Shown piece after piece: positions 62,433 to 64,000 of a stretch of 64,000 nucleotides of DNA (the first letter of the stretch is position 1; the number at the start of each line of letters is the position of its first letter). The position numbers were made by a program, and so were the translations under genes. Origin of the DNA: Micromonospora sp. M71_S20. GTDB taxonomy: Bacteria; Actinomycetota; Actinomycetes; Mycobacteriales; Micromonosporaceae. Location of the stretch: assembly GCF_003664255.1 (NCBI RefSeq), contig NZ_RCCV01000004.1, positions 248,001 through 312,000 on the forward strand, given 5' to 3'. The notes beneath the pieces were generated by a model. It did not search any database. It was not told the DNA's origin and saw only the letters and a program-made list of their open reading frames with translations.

Positions 62433-63455
62433 CTAGCCGTTCACGAGCTGCACCCGGCCCATCTCCGGGATCACCTTGTCGGCGAACAGGTGGATGCTCG
62501 ACTGGTCGTAGGCCGCGTCGATGAACCGGCAGATCACGTAGCCGACGCCCGCCCGGGCAGCCTCGGTCAACTGCTCGACGACCTGTTCGGGCGTGCCGAT
62601 CAGGCCCTCCGACCAGTATCGCAGGAAGGAGTCGAGTTCCTCGGCGGGCATCAGCGGCGCGTAGTGGGCCCGGATCCATGCGAGCTTGTCGGCGATCTCC
62701 TTCTCGGTCTCGCCGATGGTCACGTTGAGGATGACCGATCGCACGATCGCGTCGAAGTCGGTGCCCACATCCTTGCAGTGCTCGGCCAGGACGCGGGACT
62801 TGTGTGCGAACCCGTCCAGGGACGCCCCGAAGTTCGTGTACTGCGCGTACTTGGCCGCGATCCGCAGTGTCCTCTTCTCGCCGCTGCCGGCGATCCACAG
62901 TGGGACTCCGCCCTCCTGTAGGGGCAGCGGCCGGCAGAACGCCCCGTCGACCTGGTAGTGCTTTCCCTTCAGGGTGGCCGTGCCGGTCGTCCACATCTGT
63001 CGCATGATCTGCACGCCCTCGTCGAGCATGCCCAGCCGATCGGCGACACTGGGAAAGCCGTAGCCGTAACTGCGCCATTCGTGCTCGTACCAACCTGCGC
63101 CGACGCCCATCTCCAGCCGGCCGCCGGACATGACATCGATGCAGGCCGCCACCTTGGCCAGGTAGGCCGGATTGCGGTAGCCCATGCACGTGCAGAGCTG
63201 CCCCAGCCGCACCCGCGACGTGCAGGCGGCGAACGCCGCCATCATCGACCACGCCTCGAACACCGACTCGTCGGACGGCGGACTGGTGAGGAAATGGTCG
63301 AACACCCAGATGGAATCGAACGGCCCGGCGTCGGCGGTCCGGACCAGCTCACGTATCGAATCCCACTGCTTGGCCACCGGTATGCCGACCAGCTCGAAAC
63401 CATCACCCTGAGGGATGAACATGCCAAATCGCATCTTTTGCAGTTTATTGGTCAC
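62433..63455 (-). CDS. LLM-class F420/flavin-dependent oxidoreductase, copy 2
   Basis: 340 aa from GTG 63455. A GAGAAGG site lies 9 bases upstream of this GTG but touches the ATG at 63464, so the GTG is preferred. It has the same landmarks as copy 1 (FDSIWVFDHFLTSPPSDES, MGVGAGWYEHEWRSYGYGFP, ALRIAAKYAQYTNFGA-like) and a C-terminal extension (MGRVQLVNG). The two copies differ mainly in the first 70 and last 120 residues. It is adjacent (41 bp) to the condensation-domain gene on the same strand, so it is probably in its operon. Confidence 0.9.
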   Translation of the reverse strand: MTNKLQKMRFGMFIPQGDGFELVGIPVAKQWDSIRELVRTADAGPFDSIWVFDHFLTSPPSDESVFEAWSMMAAFAACTSRVRLGQLCTCMGYRNPAYLAKVAACIDVMSGGRLEMGVGAGWYEHEWRSYGYGFPSVADRLGMLDEGVQIMRQMWTTGTATLKGKHYQVDGAFCRPLPLQEGGVPLWIAGSGEKRTLRIAAKYAQYTNFGASLDGFAHKSRVLAEHCKDVGTDFDAIVRSVILNVTIGETEKEIADKLAWIRAHYAPLMPAEELDSFLRYWSEGLIGTPEQVVEQLTEAARAGVGYVICRFIDAAYDQSSIHLFADKVIPEMGRVQLVNG

Positions 63456-63495
63456 GAAGTCCATCCTTCTCCCACCGCGCGGGTCCGCCGCGAGG

Positions 63496-64000
63496 TCACA
63501 CCAGGCCCGGTGAGGCGCCGGGCGACGAGCTGAAGACGCGCGCTATCTCGCGGAACTCCGCAGCCATGGAGGCGATGGTCTCCTCGCGGAAGAGGTTCCG
63601 CTTGTAGGTCACGGCACCGATGGCATCGCCGGACGGGTCCCTGTTCACGTCCCACAGGGCGCCGTCCGGCACCGCGGACGACAACTCCTGTGATTTCAAC
63701 AGACGGGTGACCTGCACGAAGTTCAGGTCACCCGGCGAGTCGACGATCGGGTTCGTGGGGACGCTTTCGAGCACCATCGCGGCGGCGTCGTCGACCATCG
63801 CCGAGTCCATCAGCTGTGGCGCCTCGGCGAAGATCTGAATGGTCGGTATGTCGTGCGAGAACGCCTCGAGACAGGTTCGCCGGGTCCGCCTGAGCACTTC
63901 CTCGTACGACGTGCACCCGGTGAGGTCCGTTCGCAGCGGTACGAAGTTGTAGAGCGTGCCGACGGTGTTGTCGAAGCGCCCCCCGCCACGGCCCGGCGTG
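63496..64000 (-). CDS. NRPS-type condensation-domain protein, C-terminal part (runs off window)
   Basis: At least 167 residues of a larger protein whose N-terminus lies outside. GRGGGRFDNTVGTLYNFVPL, RTDLTGCTSYEEVLRRTRRT, EAFSHDIPTIQIFAEAPQL and DGALWDVNRDPSGDAIGAVT followed by NLFREETIASMAAEFREIAR match the C-lobe of condensation domains, with the conserved NFLPLRT-type latch and floor-loop region. The HHxxxDG active site is beyond the edge. The chain stops at 63496 with no adenylation domain after it, so it is a stand-alone or terminal condensation domain. It would form an amide or ester bond on a carrier-bound substrate. Confidence 0.85.
   Translation of the reverse strand, partial: TPGRGGGRFDNTVGTLYNFVPLRTDLTGCTSYEEVLRRTRRTCLEAFSHDIPTIQIFAEAPQLMDSAMVDDAAAMVLESVPTNPIVDSPGDLNFVQVTRLLKSQELSSAVPDGALWDVNRDPSGDAIGAVTYKRNLFREETIASMAAEFREIARVFSSSPGASPGLV

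Noticed and set aside
1..64000. CRISPR array or tandem repeat block
   Set aside because: No regularly spaced direct repeats of 25-40 bases were seen. The repeats present are IS ends, palindromes and gene duplicates.

Overview
The window is high-GC DNA from an actinobacterium. The evidence is GTG starts and tight GTGA/ATGA overlaps, F420-type oxidoreductases, OmpR two-component genes, TetR regulators and Streptomyces/Micromonospora-type gene families. I infer a Micromonosporaceae-like filamentous actinomycete, but the sequence alone does not fix the genus. I see no rRNA, no complete tRNA and no CRISPR array.

Layout. (1) 1-12.0 kb is an orderly chromosomal block: a partial TetR gene, remains of a P1-family peptidase, a molybdopterin oxidoreductase fused to a cytochrome-b-like membrane module, an NDP-sugar epimerase with an unusual Cys-containing insert, a polytopic membrane protein, a GT2 / DUF2064 / methyltransferase translationally coupled trio, a response regulator with its histidine kinase, and a DUF1800-DUF1501 pair. 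(2) 12.0-20 kb mixes intact genes (acyltransferase, TetR, F420-type DUF385 oxidoreductase, M23 peptidase, DUF4394 protein) with debris (AbfB, SpoIIE and ISL3 fragments, and frameshifted lipoamide-dehydrogenase-like and NmrA genes). (3) 20-32 kb is accessory. An IS30-family element (target duplication ttgc) sits inside an IS3-family element, which itself interrupts a WD40-repeat gene. Next come a large serine recombinase beside a tRNA-3'-end-like sequence, decayed genes, a SUKH/SMI1-type immunity-like gene and a secreted S8 subtilase homologue that has lost every catalytic residue. (4) 32-37.5 kb is a surface-polysaccharide locus (GT4, two GT2, GalE). (5) 37.5-52.4 kb is a mosaic: an ISL3-family element, an IS5-family transposase, a FAD monooxygenase/TetR divergent pair with palindromic operators, a phage-type two-gene module (669 aa DUF2135-like protein plus 131 aa helical protein), a phage-type 153 aa protein, and many fragments. 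(6) 52.8-64 kb looks like the edge of a natural-product cluster: MFS exporter, methyltransferase, acetyl-CoA-synthetase-like ligase, membrane acyltransferase, two nearly identical inverted luciferase-like oxidoreductases and the C-terminal part of an NRPS-type condensation domain running off the window. Decayed transposase, berberine-bridge-like oxidase and penicillin-acylase fragments lie between them.

Many broken genes differ from an intact frame by one stop or one indel. I report them as pseudogenes from the sequence given, but assembly errors could explain some. The strongest anomaly is the catalytically dead yet open S8 protein at 29824-31092. The condensation-domain/LLM/ligase edge at 55-64 kb is the most likely place for an undescribed pathway.
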